From assembly GCF_022539315.1 (NCBI RefSeq), contig NC_066313.1, forward strand, positions 71,861,934 to 71,925,933: DNA of 64,000 bases. Direction: 5' to 3'. This DNA is from Serinus canaria. Taxonomy: Eukaryota; Chordata; Aves; Passeriformes; Fringillidae. This document shows positions 12,766 through 24,431 of this stretch, piece by piece. The position numbers were made by a program, and so were the translations under genes. The first letter of the stretch is position 1. Each line of letters starts with the position of its first letter. Below the pieces are notes generated by a model. That model was not told the DNA's origin. It saw nothing but the letters and a program-made list of their open reading frames with translations, and ran no database searches.

Positions 12766-13256
12766 AGGGGGTAGGGTGCCAAGAATGAGTACAAGCTGGG
12801 AGGAGAATAGATTGAGAGCAGCCACTGAGGAGCAGGACTTGGAAGTCATGGTGAATTAAAAACCTGGCATGAAACTTCAATGTGCATTTTCAGCCCAGAA
12901 ACACAATAATCTCCTGGGTGGCATCAAAAGAAGTATGACCTGCAGGTCAGGGGCAGTGGTTCTCCTCATCTACTCCCCCTCTCCTGTACAGCCCCTGGTA
13001 TCCTTCCAGTGCCTAAAGAGATCCTGGAGAGAGCTGGATGGAAACTTTTCATAAGATCTCAATAGGATGGGGTGGTGAGACAAAGGAATGGGTTGCCCAG
13101 AGAAGTTGTGGATGCCCCATCCCTGAAAGGGTTTAAGGCCAGGATGAATGGGGCTTTGAGAAGCCTCTTCTAGTGGAAGGTGTTCCTTTCAGTCGCAGGG
13201 AGGTTGGAACTAGGTGATCTTTAAGGTCCTCTCCAAATCTCTGTAATTCTGTGATT
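12766..13256 (+). mobile_element. CR1 LINE fragment with end of ORF2 and 3' tail
   Basis: This is a sense-strand CR1 copy. The plus-strand frame at 12869-13054 contains 'LLGGIKRSMTCRSGAV', the counterpart of the conserved CR1 ORF2 segment near the C-terminal end ('ILGCIK..VTSRSG.V'). Before it, 'GAGAGCAGCCACTGAGGAGC' and 'GAGTACAAGCTGGGAGG' are also CR1-like. After about 13010 the copy jumps to later sequence ('GGTTGCCCAGAGAAGTTGTG'). It closes with 'GGTTGGAACTAGGTGATCTT' and the terminal 'AATTCTGTGATT' repeat at about 13256. Internal deletions and frameshifts make it a dead fossil. The left boundary is uncertain. Confidence 0.85.
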
Positions 13257-15888
13257 AATCAAATAACCTTGCATAGGTGAAAATCCTTGGTCTTAATTTT
13301 GTAGAAATGTTTAACAGTGACTAATTGCCAGTTGATTATACAAGACAAACTTCAGGAAGGCAGATATAGTCAGGTATCAACACCCAAAAATTATTCTAAC
13401 TAATTTTCTGATAACTGAAAATTGCTATGTTCAATTCAGAAGCTATAAATCCACAATACTGTAGGAAATTATTCATATGATTATATTAAATGTTCTCCTG
13501 TTTAAAATTAGGATTGTAAGGTGTTTGTTCTCTTGTGCTACATTTAATAGGTTGTTCCTGAAAATGCAGAATACAGTAGTTCCACTAAATGTGATGAAAA
13601 TGTAAATACAAGCTACTTGCATGAATATATGATCACTGAATTGGCTCTGAACATCTCAATTTTCAGTGTAGCGTGTGTTCATTTAGGTATGTGATATATT
13701 CTAATAGGAGACACATGACTAAATCTCTGTGAATCCCCTTGAAAATTTCAGATATATAAGAAAAGGTATTTAAAGCCTTTATTCATAATACTGCCATAGC
13801 CATTATGATGAGTAAATGGCTTAAGCTATTTGACCTTTTCTACGAATAGATGTAATGCTACTTTGTTCCTCAGCTAGACAAGAAAAATGAAGTGGGGTTT
13901 GATTTTTTTTTTATAAATAAGTTATTAAATTTAACAGGAATATATCTTCACACAGTGCAAATTATTCCGTACAAAAAATCCTTCTTTTATGTGTTTTTGG
14001 ATTCATACGGGGCTCAGAATTTTGCATACTTTGAGTTAGTTCACCATTTTTCATTATAAAATCTAGAAACTTTGAAGACAAAGACTAAGGTAATGGAAAA
14101 CCAATAGTCTTCTGAAGATACAAGGAAGCATTCCTGTGTATTTCTCCACTTTAAAAAGTATTAGTTTGTGACCCCTGAGAGTATTGAGGGATTGAGGGAG
14201 GAGAGGTTAGATCTTTTTTTCTATTTGGAATGGAGTTTTTCCAGGGTTGCTTACCAAATAGCTTAGCTCAACTCGGAAAATATTCAGCTGGATGTAATTT
14301 TGTCATATTGCATCAAGTTTCTTTTTCTGGTATCAAATTAATTTATCTTGAATCCTCTCAATAACATTGATTCTATAGCAGCTGATGTATCTTTCTGGCA
14401 TAAATACTAGATAGTTTTAAACACTGTTGGTGACTCATATGTTTTGGATATTGAAACACAAGCCTCAATAGAAATAAGGTTAGTAACTTTTCTTCATGCA
14501 GGACTGGTAAATTGCAGATTTTTTCAGCAATATTTTCCATCTGTGCCATTTCTTCTACTACAACTTTTCTGCCATTATCAATCTCCTCATACCTACAAGT
14601 CATTGCGATTTTTTTACATCACCATCCACACAAAAGAAAATTACAGCCATCCTCAAAGAAATAAAATATACAAATGTTGTAGTCACATTTTTAGATATAT
14701 TGACTCCATTTCAACTGTTATTCCTTATTCTATTTTTATTATTTCCATTTGGTTAACACAGTCCTATTGATGTTACTTCAGAAATCTCATCTGTAGCTCC
14801 CACTGTCTCAAGAGGATCACATTTATTTCTTATTCTTTTATGTGTCTTTATTCCCTTCATAGAATATTTATTTAGTCCCTCGGAGTATCCTACATATTTT
14901 CATCTTTTTCAGGTAAACAACACAGGTAAAATTAGGCTTACTCTATAAGGAATAATTTTCCTCCAATAGCAATACATTGGCCTTGGGTGAGTCACTGAAT
15001 TGCAGGTTTCTACTGTAAGTCTATTATTTATTTAAAATTAACTTTGCCCCCTGTGTATTTCTAGATCCAAAACAAATATTCCATGGCAGTAAGTCTTGAT
15101 GAAGATGCACAATAAGATGGTGCTTCTTCATGCCCTTTTCCCTTACATTTAAGATTTCAGCTCCGTAAGCAAATTGCTTTAGTCAAGTTCATCTCTTGAT
15201 GCTTCTGTTTTAGTCAATAGTTAGTCTAAAATAATGTTTCTGGGAATAGTAGAAAATACTGCTAAAACACGGATTTTGAACTCAATAACATGAATATTCA
15301 ATACAGAACTGCAATCCCAAGAGTTTACTTACTCGTTTAGTCAGTGACTTCCAATACTTGCAGAACTGAAAAAAAAATCATTTAACTCCAAGTTATTTAT
15401 TTTCCCTGGATAAAAAAAGCTGGAGTAGACCTGTGAAGAAAGGAACCAAATGAAATCCATGCATTCCTGACAGTGCAATACTCATTTATTGAGATAAAAC
15501 CTATCCTCATTACAACTTAAGTATATATTATATATATATACACGCAGATAGGTGAGAACATAGAATAGAACATTTGATCTCAGTTTTTCTGGTATATTTT
15601 GCTCCTGAACTTCATTACAAGCAAATTGAAAATGGGGGAAATAAAATCTAAATCTCTAACCAATGCAAAACACTCACCAAAGGAACTGGTCTGCCACTAG
15701 GTTACAGGAAGGCTTTTATTATTTAGAAAAATTATATAAGATTTCTTACAACATGGATTCATTTTAACTGTGTCTTCAACAGCACAAAAGGCTTTCAGTT
15801 TATCCCTGGACACTTCCCATAGGCTTATTTCTGTTGGGTTTGCTTTCCAGTGAACACTTTCCAACTTTGACCTACCCATTGAGACAAG
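13257..15888. other. AT-rich unique DNA, no gene recognised
   Basis: No gene is recognised. The longest open frame (14444-14770, plus strand, 108 codons) has no known domain and an AT-driven composition. A short TA-rich microsatellite lies at 15521-15541. The last 100 bp or so before 15889 may belong to the LTR-like repeat that follows, but the sister copy does not share them. Confidence 0.55.
15521..15541. repeat. TA dinucleotide repeat (imperfect)
   Basis: Imperfect TA repeat 'TATATATTATATATATATA'. Simple sequence only. Confidence 0.8.
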
Positions 15889-16172
15889 GACCATTGCTGT
15901 CATCTCATTGCAAAGCTCTCATGCCTTCTCGGCGATTTCTCATGGGCAGCTCCTCACAGCACTGACTTCTTCACAGCCAACAAAAGCCATCTCTCTCCTC
16001 AACCCCCTAACCCACTCTTTTGTAGCACTCTTCTTACTGGACACAGCTGTGGCCTATAAAGGGCAGGCCTGTTCCTATTCTTTGGTGATTAGTACAGCTG
16101 TAGCTCCTCAGGTGTGAGACTGCCTTCTGCACTGTCTTTATTTTCTTACATTCTATCCCTCCACAGACCATG
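15889..16172 (+). mobile_element. Dispersed LTR-like repeat, copy 1
   Basis: This segment of about 284 bp matches a second one at 34,929-35,222 in the same orientation. Shared landmarks in the same order are 'ATTGCAAA', 'TCTCATGGGCA', 'AGCACTGACT', 'CTCAACCCCCTAACCCACTC', 'TTTTGTAGCAC', 'TACTGGACACAGCTG', 'GGGCAGGCCTGTTCCTA', 'TTGGTGATTAGTACAGCTG', 'CTCCTCAGG' and 'CACTGTCTTTATT'. Copy 1 has a TATAAA at 16055-16060 that the sister lacks. There is no reading frame, and the mix of C-rich segments with a TATA-like box suits an endogenous-retrovirus solo LTR, probably avian. I cannot name the family. Outer ends are set by where the two copies stop matching, so the true element may be longer. Confidence 0.7.
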
Positions 16173-19100
16173 TCCATTTGTCTGTTGTATTCTGACAACC
16201 CTCACTCATCATAGGTGTCCACATGCCATTTTCATGTATATCTTTCATCCATGCTTCAATGCCAGTGCAACAGTCTCCCTAAAATAATAATTAAAAAAAC
16301 AAAATAAAAGTTGGAGGAATAAGTAAAAAAAGAAAATAATCCTCTAATGTATGCTACTATGATCAAACTTTCACCATCGGCACCATTCAGTGGAACAACT
16401 TTGATAGTCCAACTGAAATAAAAATACTTTATCTGAAAATATTTTATCTGACTTCTTTTACTGAAATGCAAACCTTTAAATTTTATAATTACCAACTAAA
16501 TAATTACTAAATAAACAGGACTCTCACATAACATGAATATTACTTCAGCCCCCAGAAAATGCCTGAAATATAGTCTACATTACTTTATTTTTCAACAAAC
16601 TGATTTAATGTTCATTATCTTTGCTGTTTTGCTTCTAAAATGCTGAGCCACTTGATTCATAAAATAAATTTTTGAAGCACAGAGAGGAAACAAAGCAAGC
16701 TAAGCACTATATTTAACACTGGATAATTTTTTAAGAAAGTTTTATCTTGCGTGTTAAAGTAAGATGAGACATTTTCTATTAACTAGTCTGGGAAGCCTTA
16801 GGGGCCACTGAAAGCTTTTTAATTGCATATTTAATTAGAAATGTACTAGAAAGCTGGTGTTCAGCTTTTCTGAAGCTCATGGCTCCTGACAAAATGTCTG
16901 CTTTTAAGCCATTTTGTCTCTTGAAACGTTTTCTAAAAAGTGGGTTAAACAGAAGAAGATTTAATTTTGCCTATTTTCACTTCAAAGAGATTTTACTGTT
17001 TTATCAATCCTACTGTAAAACCAAGGTGAAATGACATCTTCAAAAGTAAGCATTTTCAGGTAAAATAAATTCTTTAAAAGAGCAAACTTTAAAGATTCTA
17101 ACAATTTGTTTCTGTGCCTATCCCACCAGCAGGATGGAAGATGAAAGAAGGAAAGAAGAGGAGGATTATGTCTGGTAACTACAGGTGCAGAGTTTGCAGA
17201 AGCAAACCAACAGCGACTTCATCCAGAAGCCAGTGTCTGGAGGTGAAGCAAAATAAATTCATAAATATTACCTTTATATCCTGGATAGAGCAATGTTGAC
17301 AGCGCTGCCTGCAGTTGTCAGGATACACAACATTTGCTCTACACCTGGACAAAACATGACAAGCCCAGTATGTCTTATGCCCAGTGCTTGGTCAGGGCTC
17401 TTTTTCCACAAAAGTTTTCTGACAGAAGTTTGCTTGGAATTTAGGTTGCCTCAGAAGTCCTACCTTCCCCTGAGGTAATTTAGTGGATAAAGGAGGGCAG
17501 CCCCAACAAAAGCTGACAGCACTTCAACCCTGAACATTGCAAGTATGAATACACATTAGTAATGGCTGGATAAAAATGCTTCTGAAACACAGGCTATAGC
17601 CAGTAAAGAAGGCTGCTGACTTTTTAATGAAACACAGTATTTGAATAAGCATAGTCTCTTGGAGGCAGAATGGAAAGCTTTTTTGTTGTTGTTGTTTTAC
17701 GCGACAAGCCCTGATTTTTAAATAATTTGCATTAAATAGAAAAGTTGGAAATACATAAAAAATTGTTGATTAAGTGTGATCTTGTACAATGAAAGGTAAA
17801 TATATGCTGAAAAACAACTCGATGATTAAATAACATGTTATAGGAAACAGTACATCTAAATAAATAGAATGTGGAAATGCCTTTTGATACACACAAAAGA
17901 GAAATCTGCCAAACTTGACATAATATATAAATGGTAATATATAAATGAAAGTGTAATGCTTTGCTGTCCTTATATCATTTTCACTCAATAACACAGCCAG
18001 AGACTTGAGACGCCCTAGACTACCCTGCTCACATAACTTAATCTATGTATTTTATGGCTAGTAAAATACAGCAAGTAGCATGAGGAACTTGTATTAAGAC
18101 CAGAATTGGAATTTTTCTATTTTTTGAGTGAATCAGTTCCATACATCATGATAGTCCATGTATTTTATGACAGAACTTGGCAATTATATTTGAAGGGTAG
18201 GAAATAAAGTTTGTTAGAAGTAACTTGATTTGAGGAAATAGATTTGCAAGACTAACTCTTATGAGGCACTGCCATTTAATTTCTGTCATCCATGATTAAT
18301 TATCAAGTTTTTCCAAAACATGATCCATTTAGAATTGTTTCAACTTTACATTTAAATTCTCAAAGAATCTATGAAAGTTGCAATAATGTTTGCAACTTTC
18401 TCTTGCTCCGCAACCTCACTTTCTTTTTATTTAATATTTTATTTATTAGTTAATTTATTAATTCATTGATTTATTTATAAATGGGGAAGTTTTTTGGTAT
18501 GTGTTTGCACACTCGTTCCAGTAGCATAGGCTAAGCAAATACTTCAGACTTGGCAATGGAAAAAGGAGTAATTCAGGTTAGCAAATATGTTCATGCAGTA
18601 ACCAGAAGTGACATCACTCTTACTATTTGGTGCAAAAACAATACTTATAATTTAATTGTTACCTATTCAAATAAAAGTCACATGTTTGACACAGTTTTTT
18701 GAAATTAAAGTAGGGTGAGTTCATTCACACCTTTTGTTATGAAACCAGAGTTGAATACATTGATTATTTTGCCCTCTGTTCTTCAGATTAACACAGATAG
18801 AATTTGGTCTTGTCATACCTGCACACACCTGTAAAACAGAGATGTGAGGTGAGATGAGTGCATTATCATCAGTACTCCAACAATGTTCAGCTGTTCAGCT
18901 CTGTGTTTCCACATCAAAACCAGATAGAGCTGATCTCTCAGTAACTCTGTGTTTGGCATAGACAGTCCTGAGAGGACGTTGGCTGGTTTAGCCTAAATTC
19001 TGCTAAATTCTGAGGCGGTTTGGCAAGAAAAATTCTTTGAAGTAGTGGCTGATGGCCATAACTGCACCTTCTGTTGAAAGAACCTGCCAAAGGAGTTCTA

Positions 19101-22100
19101 AGATTAGGGACAGTCCTGAACTCTTACTAGATTATTGTTGATATTGGCACAGACAGCCACAACATCTGAGAAAAACTGAATGCCAAGCAGCCAAGAGTGA
19201 CTCAGATTTTGCCATATCTTTCCTTCCTCCCTCAAGTTCCCAGGCAATTCTAAGCTCTCTAATGCAGTCTGCATTGGATGACCCTTCTAATTATGTTTTC
19301 ACATGTGGGGATCATTTTATACTAGATACCACACAAAGACAAACTGAAAGAAGGCTCAGGTGATTATGTTTGCCTTAGAGATTTCTGAGAGAAAGAGGAG
19401 AAATTTGTCTTAGTGGCCCTTCAATCCAGGTATGTCCAGTGCATCTACTGAAAACCCATTTGCAAAAATCCCAAAAGACTGAAAAGGCAAGCACAATAAA
19501 GTTGAAGCCATCATCTGTCACTATCAGTTTCCTTAAAAGCTGTGGTGAATTAGTTACCCTGTAAAAAAAAGAAAGAATCCACTGGGTATTTTGTGTACCA
19601 CAGCAACAGATTTAAGAATCAAACTCAATGTTTTTATCTCAAATATTTTTAATCTAGATTGACATTTTAGAAATGAACAATGGAGAATGAGATACAGTTG
19701 AAAGCACTATGAGTAAAAGATAATGTTTTACTCATTTCATATTAGTTCCACATTCTTAAGCTTTTTAGTAACCAAATTAGTTAACACATCTCTGCAGATA
19801 CGCTTAATCCATAAAACTTAAAATAAGAAATGTCTCAAATGGAGCAGGGCTGAAAAGCAGACTGGCTGTTTGCCATATTGATTTGTACTACTGACATATT
19901 TTACCCAGTGTTGTAACTTTTCATTTCACCAGTAACAAATGAAAAAAAGAGTGTCCTTAATGAAAAAAATTCTTCTTTCAAATACACCCTTGTTTATTTC
20001 CAACATGAAAACTCATAACTGGTGGGAAAAAAAACAGATTAAGGGACATGTAATTTAAGGCTTCTCAGATAAAGTCATTCTCTTTAGTTTAGAAAGAAAT
20101 ACTGTTCCTACACGGGATGAAATCCTCAGGCAGAGTCTGTGGAATACCTTCAAGTGTTTGTTCATCACGTTTAAGAGTGTCCTATTTACATATGTTGGCA
20201 TAACCCCTTCAATTTACCAAACAGGCTGAAAACCATTGTTTTCTTCTTTAGGTTTTTCCAAACTGTTCTGGATAAATGCAAGTTTCTTTCTTTTATTTAT
20301 ATTTCCTTTTGGCTTTTGTGTTGCTGTCTGTGAAGAGAGGAGAAGTCGTGTGATTTCTAATGATTTTTGTTTTTTTCTGTGGGCCATAAAACTGCTCCAG
20401 AGTTTCTGGAGCAAACTTTTAAGAAGTTTCAGGGAAGACAGAGTTTGCTTTGAATGCTTGCTTATTGCTCAAGGAATGATTTACTAGTAGGAGCAAATAC
20501 AAGACTCTAAGGCCATAGCAGGTTTTTAGCTGGATGGAGTCTACAGAGGATTAGAGGACATAAAAAAAGTGCAAAAAAGAACTAAAATTAGATATGGAAC
20601 CCAGGAAAAATCTAAAGGCTTCAGAATGGGAGATGAAGCCAAGCGAAATGTCACTACACTGGATTTGCTAAAAAAGATTTTTATTCTCAATAACAATTTC
20701 TGTATTTTTCTTTTATTTTACTGTCTGACAGCGCCAAGCTTTTGCCTCACAAAGAGAAAGGCAGTCTGCTTCATTGAATCTGAAAGAACTCAGCAAGATT
20801 AGGAAGGCTTTCCTTTTCCAAGAACAGATGATTGCCTACATGTAACAAGGCACCTGCTCCTATCTAATAGTTTCTCCAAGTTCCCATTTTGCCCAGATTG
20901 ACAGCTTGTGCTATGTAAGGCAGCAGTATTCCCATCATCAAGAGATCAGCAGGAGTCCTGCAAGGTAGATACTATCAATCAGTTGATCATGAGTCAGTAA
21001 GTGCCAGGGATATCTCTTTGCACAGAGCCCAGTACTGCTTTCTAGCCAAACAGCTCAGGAGGCAACAGGAACTCAATTCTCCATTACATAATTCATTGGA
21101 ATTGCTAGAGGAATTACAGCAAGATGGACACATATGTCTGTGTCTGTGCATGCCTTGGCATGCAAGTCTGTGTGTGCAGGTATCTCTGTACATAGATCTG
21201 TGCTTCAGGATAGGATGGGAAGGTCGTTTGGGGTTTTTTCCCAGTTAACTTCCTTGAGATTAAAATAGCTGCATAAAGTCCAAGTGGCCTTTTGCTCTAA
21301 CCATGTCCCCTATGTCTTAAAATCACCTCTGAATTCAGCAGATATTTGCTAGGAGGATATCAGAGGAGCCAGGGATTTGCTTTTTTCATCTTCAACAGCT
21401 CATCAGTGTTGGATTCCTGCAGTGCTGGATTGAGACAACGAGGTGCAAATACTTGAGTTTTCATTAATTTCAAACCTTGCCTATTTAATTAAAAGTAAAC
21501 TACCTAATGCACAATAAAAAAATCTACAAAATGTAAATGCTTTGTTAAAATTGATTGCAACATTTATGGTTGTGAAAAGCTATTTCTGTTTTGCAGTGTT
21601 ATATTAATTTCTTCCATCTCTCCCTCTGGAGGTCTTGTATTTTATAATGATGTCTCTAAATTTCAAATTTAGTAATGTTTTCCAGCTACAGATCCCATTT
21701 TGATCATTCTCATGGATCATTACTTAACAGTTTACACTCAGCAATTATCCTCTTTGCCATGTGGATATTTTGTATAAATAGATTGCTTTAAAATATATAC
21801 ATATATATATTAAATAGAAAATAGGAGTCTTTAATAGATTTCTTTTTTCTAATTTCCTGGTGTGTTATTTAAAACCAAGAAGAGTAATTTTAAGACTTTG
21901 GAAAATGTTGGCTAAATAGACAGAAACCGATACTTGTGGTAGCATTCTAGTGGTTCATTTACCCACTATAGTCCTAAAATGAATAAGAGTTGCACATTTA
22001 TGTAAAATCTGAAAGACAAATATCATAAAAAATTATTAATTTTATCCAAATATTAATATTTTAAGATGATTTTATTGCTCTTTCACTTGCTGGTCCACTC

Positions 22101-23042
22101 TTCTAGTTCCTTTTATCATGCCATTCCAAAGAACTGAATCAAAATTATGTATGCATATAAATTTCCCCAAACTGTAAATGATAATTATTTCTTTGAGTGC
22201 AAAGTGTTTCTGGAGGGTTTCTTGATGAAGAACCAGATGCTTATTATGAAAAATAAATACTGTCTATTCTTGTAAGAAATTCCAAAACAACATCTAAAGC
22301 CTTGGGACATCTGTTTTCTAAACAGCCAAGATCTGCCCCCTTATTGGCTTCAAACTGTGATGCTAAAACATATTTTCTGTGTAAGTATTTGAACCTTGAA
22401 ATGTACCTGCAAGGGAAACACTTTTCCCCTTTCCTCCTGTGACTGAAATTTCAAGAGTAACTGATGCCCAAGCATCTTATCAGGACTAAGGACATTACAA
22501 AAGAACACATCAAATTAATAATCTGCATTCTAGTACTGTTATACAGGGTACTGAATCACACTATAAAACATTACACTTCAGGACTTCTTTGATCCTGCCT
22601 GAGACTCCATACAGAGAGTAAGAAAAAAAATAATTGTACTTGAAAAGGAATAAAAGTGATTGCTTATGCAAAACAAGCCTTTAAAATTTCCTACTGTGAC
22701 AAGCCTAGAAGCTGTGATATATTTAGGAGCAAATTAATAGTGACATGGCCTTCAAACTCATCTGAATGCTCAGTGGGAAGCAACATCAATCACTTTTCTT
22801 ACTTCTTTTCACTCTCAGTTGATTCCAAAACATGCATCTAATCCATTTATATCATAATTAATCCTGGCCTTCCCTTTAATGTTGCCCTTTTCTACTTGAT
22901 GTCCTCTGACTTCCACAAGTGTATACTAAGATGCATCACAGAACAGTATTTTGATTGCAAAAGAGACCACTGTATCTTCATGCAGTCTACATATGAACAA
23001 GTCTATGGGAAAGAATATTTGTGGTGTTGCCTTATAAAACCT
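16173..23042. other. AT-rich unique DNA, no gene recognised
   Basis: Nearly 7 kb without a recognised gene or transposon. Open frames are at most 83 codons (20236-20487). Simple sequence includes TTG repeats near 17,690 and a TA tract at 21793-21811. The stretch 16780-16930, with 'TTTTTAATTGCATATTTAAT', has a homeodomain-site flavour and is listed as a speculative conserved-element candidate. Confidence 0.55.
21793..21811. repeat. TA/CA dinucleotide tract
   Basis: Short alternating AT-rich tract with one CA interruption ('ATATATACATATATATAT'). Simple sequence only. Confidence 0.7.
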
Positions 23043-23365
23043 AGAATCACAGAATGATAGAAGAGGGTGAAAGGGACCTTAAAGATCATCTAGACTAAAT
23101 TGCCTATTGTGGGAAGGGACATGAGATTAGACTGCTCAAAGACCCATCTAACCTGGTCTTTAACTGTTCCAGGGATATGACATCTGAGCACTCTGTTCCA
23201 GTGCTTCATCACTCTCACAGTAAAGAATTCCTTCCTAATATGCAGCCAAAGTCTATTTTCCTTCATTATAATCTAGTGCCTCTTTTCCTGTCACTAGAGG
23301 AGTTGATAAAATGTTTTTCTTCATCTTTCTTATAAGCCCCCTTTAGATACTGAAAGGCCTTTGAG
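23043..23365 (-). mobile_element. CR1 LINE fragment (3' end, 5'-truncated)
   Basis: This is a reverse-oriented CR1 3' portion of about 320 bp. The 3' terminus is at the low coordinate ('AGAATCACAGAATGATAG', then 'GGGACCTTAAAGATCATCTA'). Next come 'GACCCATCTAACCTGG', 'CTGTTCCAGTGCTTCATCAC', 'CTCACAGTAAAGAATTCC' and, at the upper end, 'CCCCCTTTAGATACTGAAAG'. All are in CR1 order. Many substitutions are spread along it and the coding frame is broken, so it is an old copy. Confidence 0.92.
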
Positions 23366-23702
23366 AGAACCAGGTAGATGACATTTGTGCTACTCCTCCT
23401 GTCTGATTCCAGAGACAAGGAAATGGAAGGGAACATAATTTTATTTCTAATATTATTTCTATGTTTGGAGGCATATCTATAAATTCTATCAATTAAAATG
23501 GGGTAATATCAGCAGAGAACTTATGCCTAATTAACAGAGATGGTGAATTAATTGTGCAGGTAGTTTGTGTGTTTGGGGATTGGTATTTATTTAATTAGCA
23601 TATCCGCAAACAGGTCAGAGAAGAAGCACCAAATCTTGGAAGTCCAAATTGCACATTAAGATCCTTTGGATGCTCTCTACACTATCATAATTTTCCTTAG
23701 TT

Positions 23703-23735
23703 GAATGTAAAAGAACAAACTGCTCTTTTACATTC
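23703..23735. repeat. Perfect 12-bp inverted repeat (hairpin)
   Basis: The arms GAATGTAAAAGA (23703-23714) and TCTTTTACATTC (23724-23735) are exact reverse complements. Inside, one mismatch is followed by two more possible pairs, leaving a 3-nt loop. It could be chance in AT-rich DNA, a hairpin mutation product, or a weak RNA structure. Confidence 0.8.
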
Positions 23736-24057
23736 TTGCCATCACTACTGTGGTTTGGTTCTAACTAAAGGACTAAGGTCTCTCCTCATTTTCTGTGTTG
23801 ATGAGAAGAGTACTCAGGGAATGAAAACGTGTAGATTTCAGTGCTATCAAGACTGTTAGAAAAAAAGCTTCAACACTACCAACTGCAATATTTCTGAATG
23901 GTATTTCTGTGCAGAACTTCAGACACCTAAAAGGAGGATCTCTACTCAGTGGATCCCAAAAAAAGACAGAAGATATTTGTCTAGATATCCACTTGGCTCC
24001 CTCAAAAGTTTTCAGCAAAAGCTTCCTCAGATGTCAAAAAAGGCTGCAAATGTCATT

Positions 24058-24074
24058 GGGAGGGTGGGGGGGGG
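24058..24074 (+). repeat. G-run, possible G-quadruplex
   Basis: The sequence GGGAGGGTGGGGGGGGG fits the minimal pattern of four runs of three G with one-base spacers. It stands isolated in AT-rich DNA. Folding is an inference from the pattern. Confidence 0.6.
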
Positions 24075-24406
24075 ATGTTGACTCATCTAAAATCACACAA
24101 AATTTAAATATAGGTATTGAAAAATTATTTTAGTCTTATCATGAATGCAAAGATGCTTTATAATTACTGAAAGTTACTTTCAAAATTAAGAGGAATCAGG
24201 TAATTGCTTAGATGTTTAGACTGTTCTCCAGGTCTACTGATAAATCTTAGTTCTCACTGGAACATCATTTAAGACTTTTGGGATGTATTCTTCATTAAAT
24301 CTCTGAATAAAATTGACCCATTTTGAAATCTTTAAGAAACTTTGCATTAAAATATTTATTTATTCTCTATGTCCCTAATCTGTATTTGAAATCTTTTCCT
24401 ATATTC

Positions 24407-24431
24407 TTTTTTTTTTAAAATAAAAAAAAAA
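24407..24431. repeat. Adjoining T and A runs
   Basis: A run of 10 T is followed directly by AAAAT and a run of A, forming an AT-only low-complexity patch that could fold on itself. Simple sequence. Confidence 0.75.

Noticed and set aside
12481..12849. 122-codon minus-strand frame
   Set aside because: It runs antisense across CR1 sequence and the GC-rich segment; the sense-strand CR1 similarity explains the right part.
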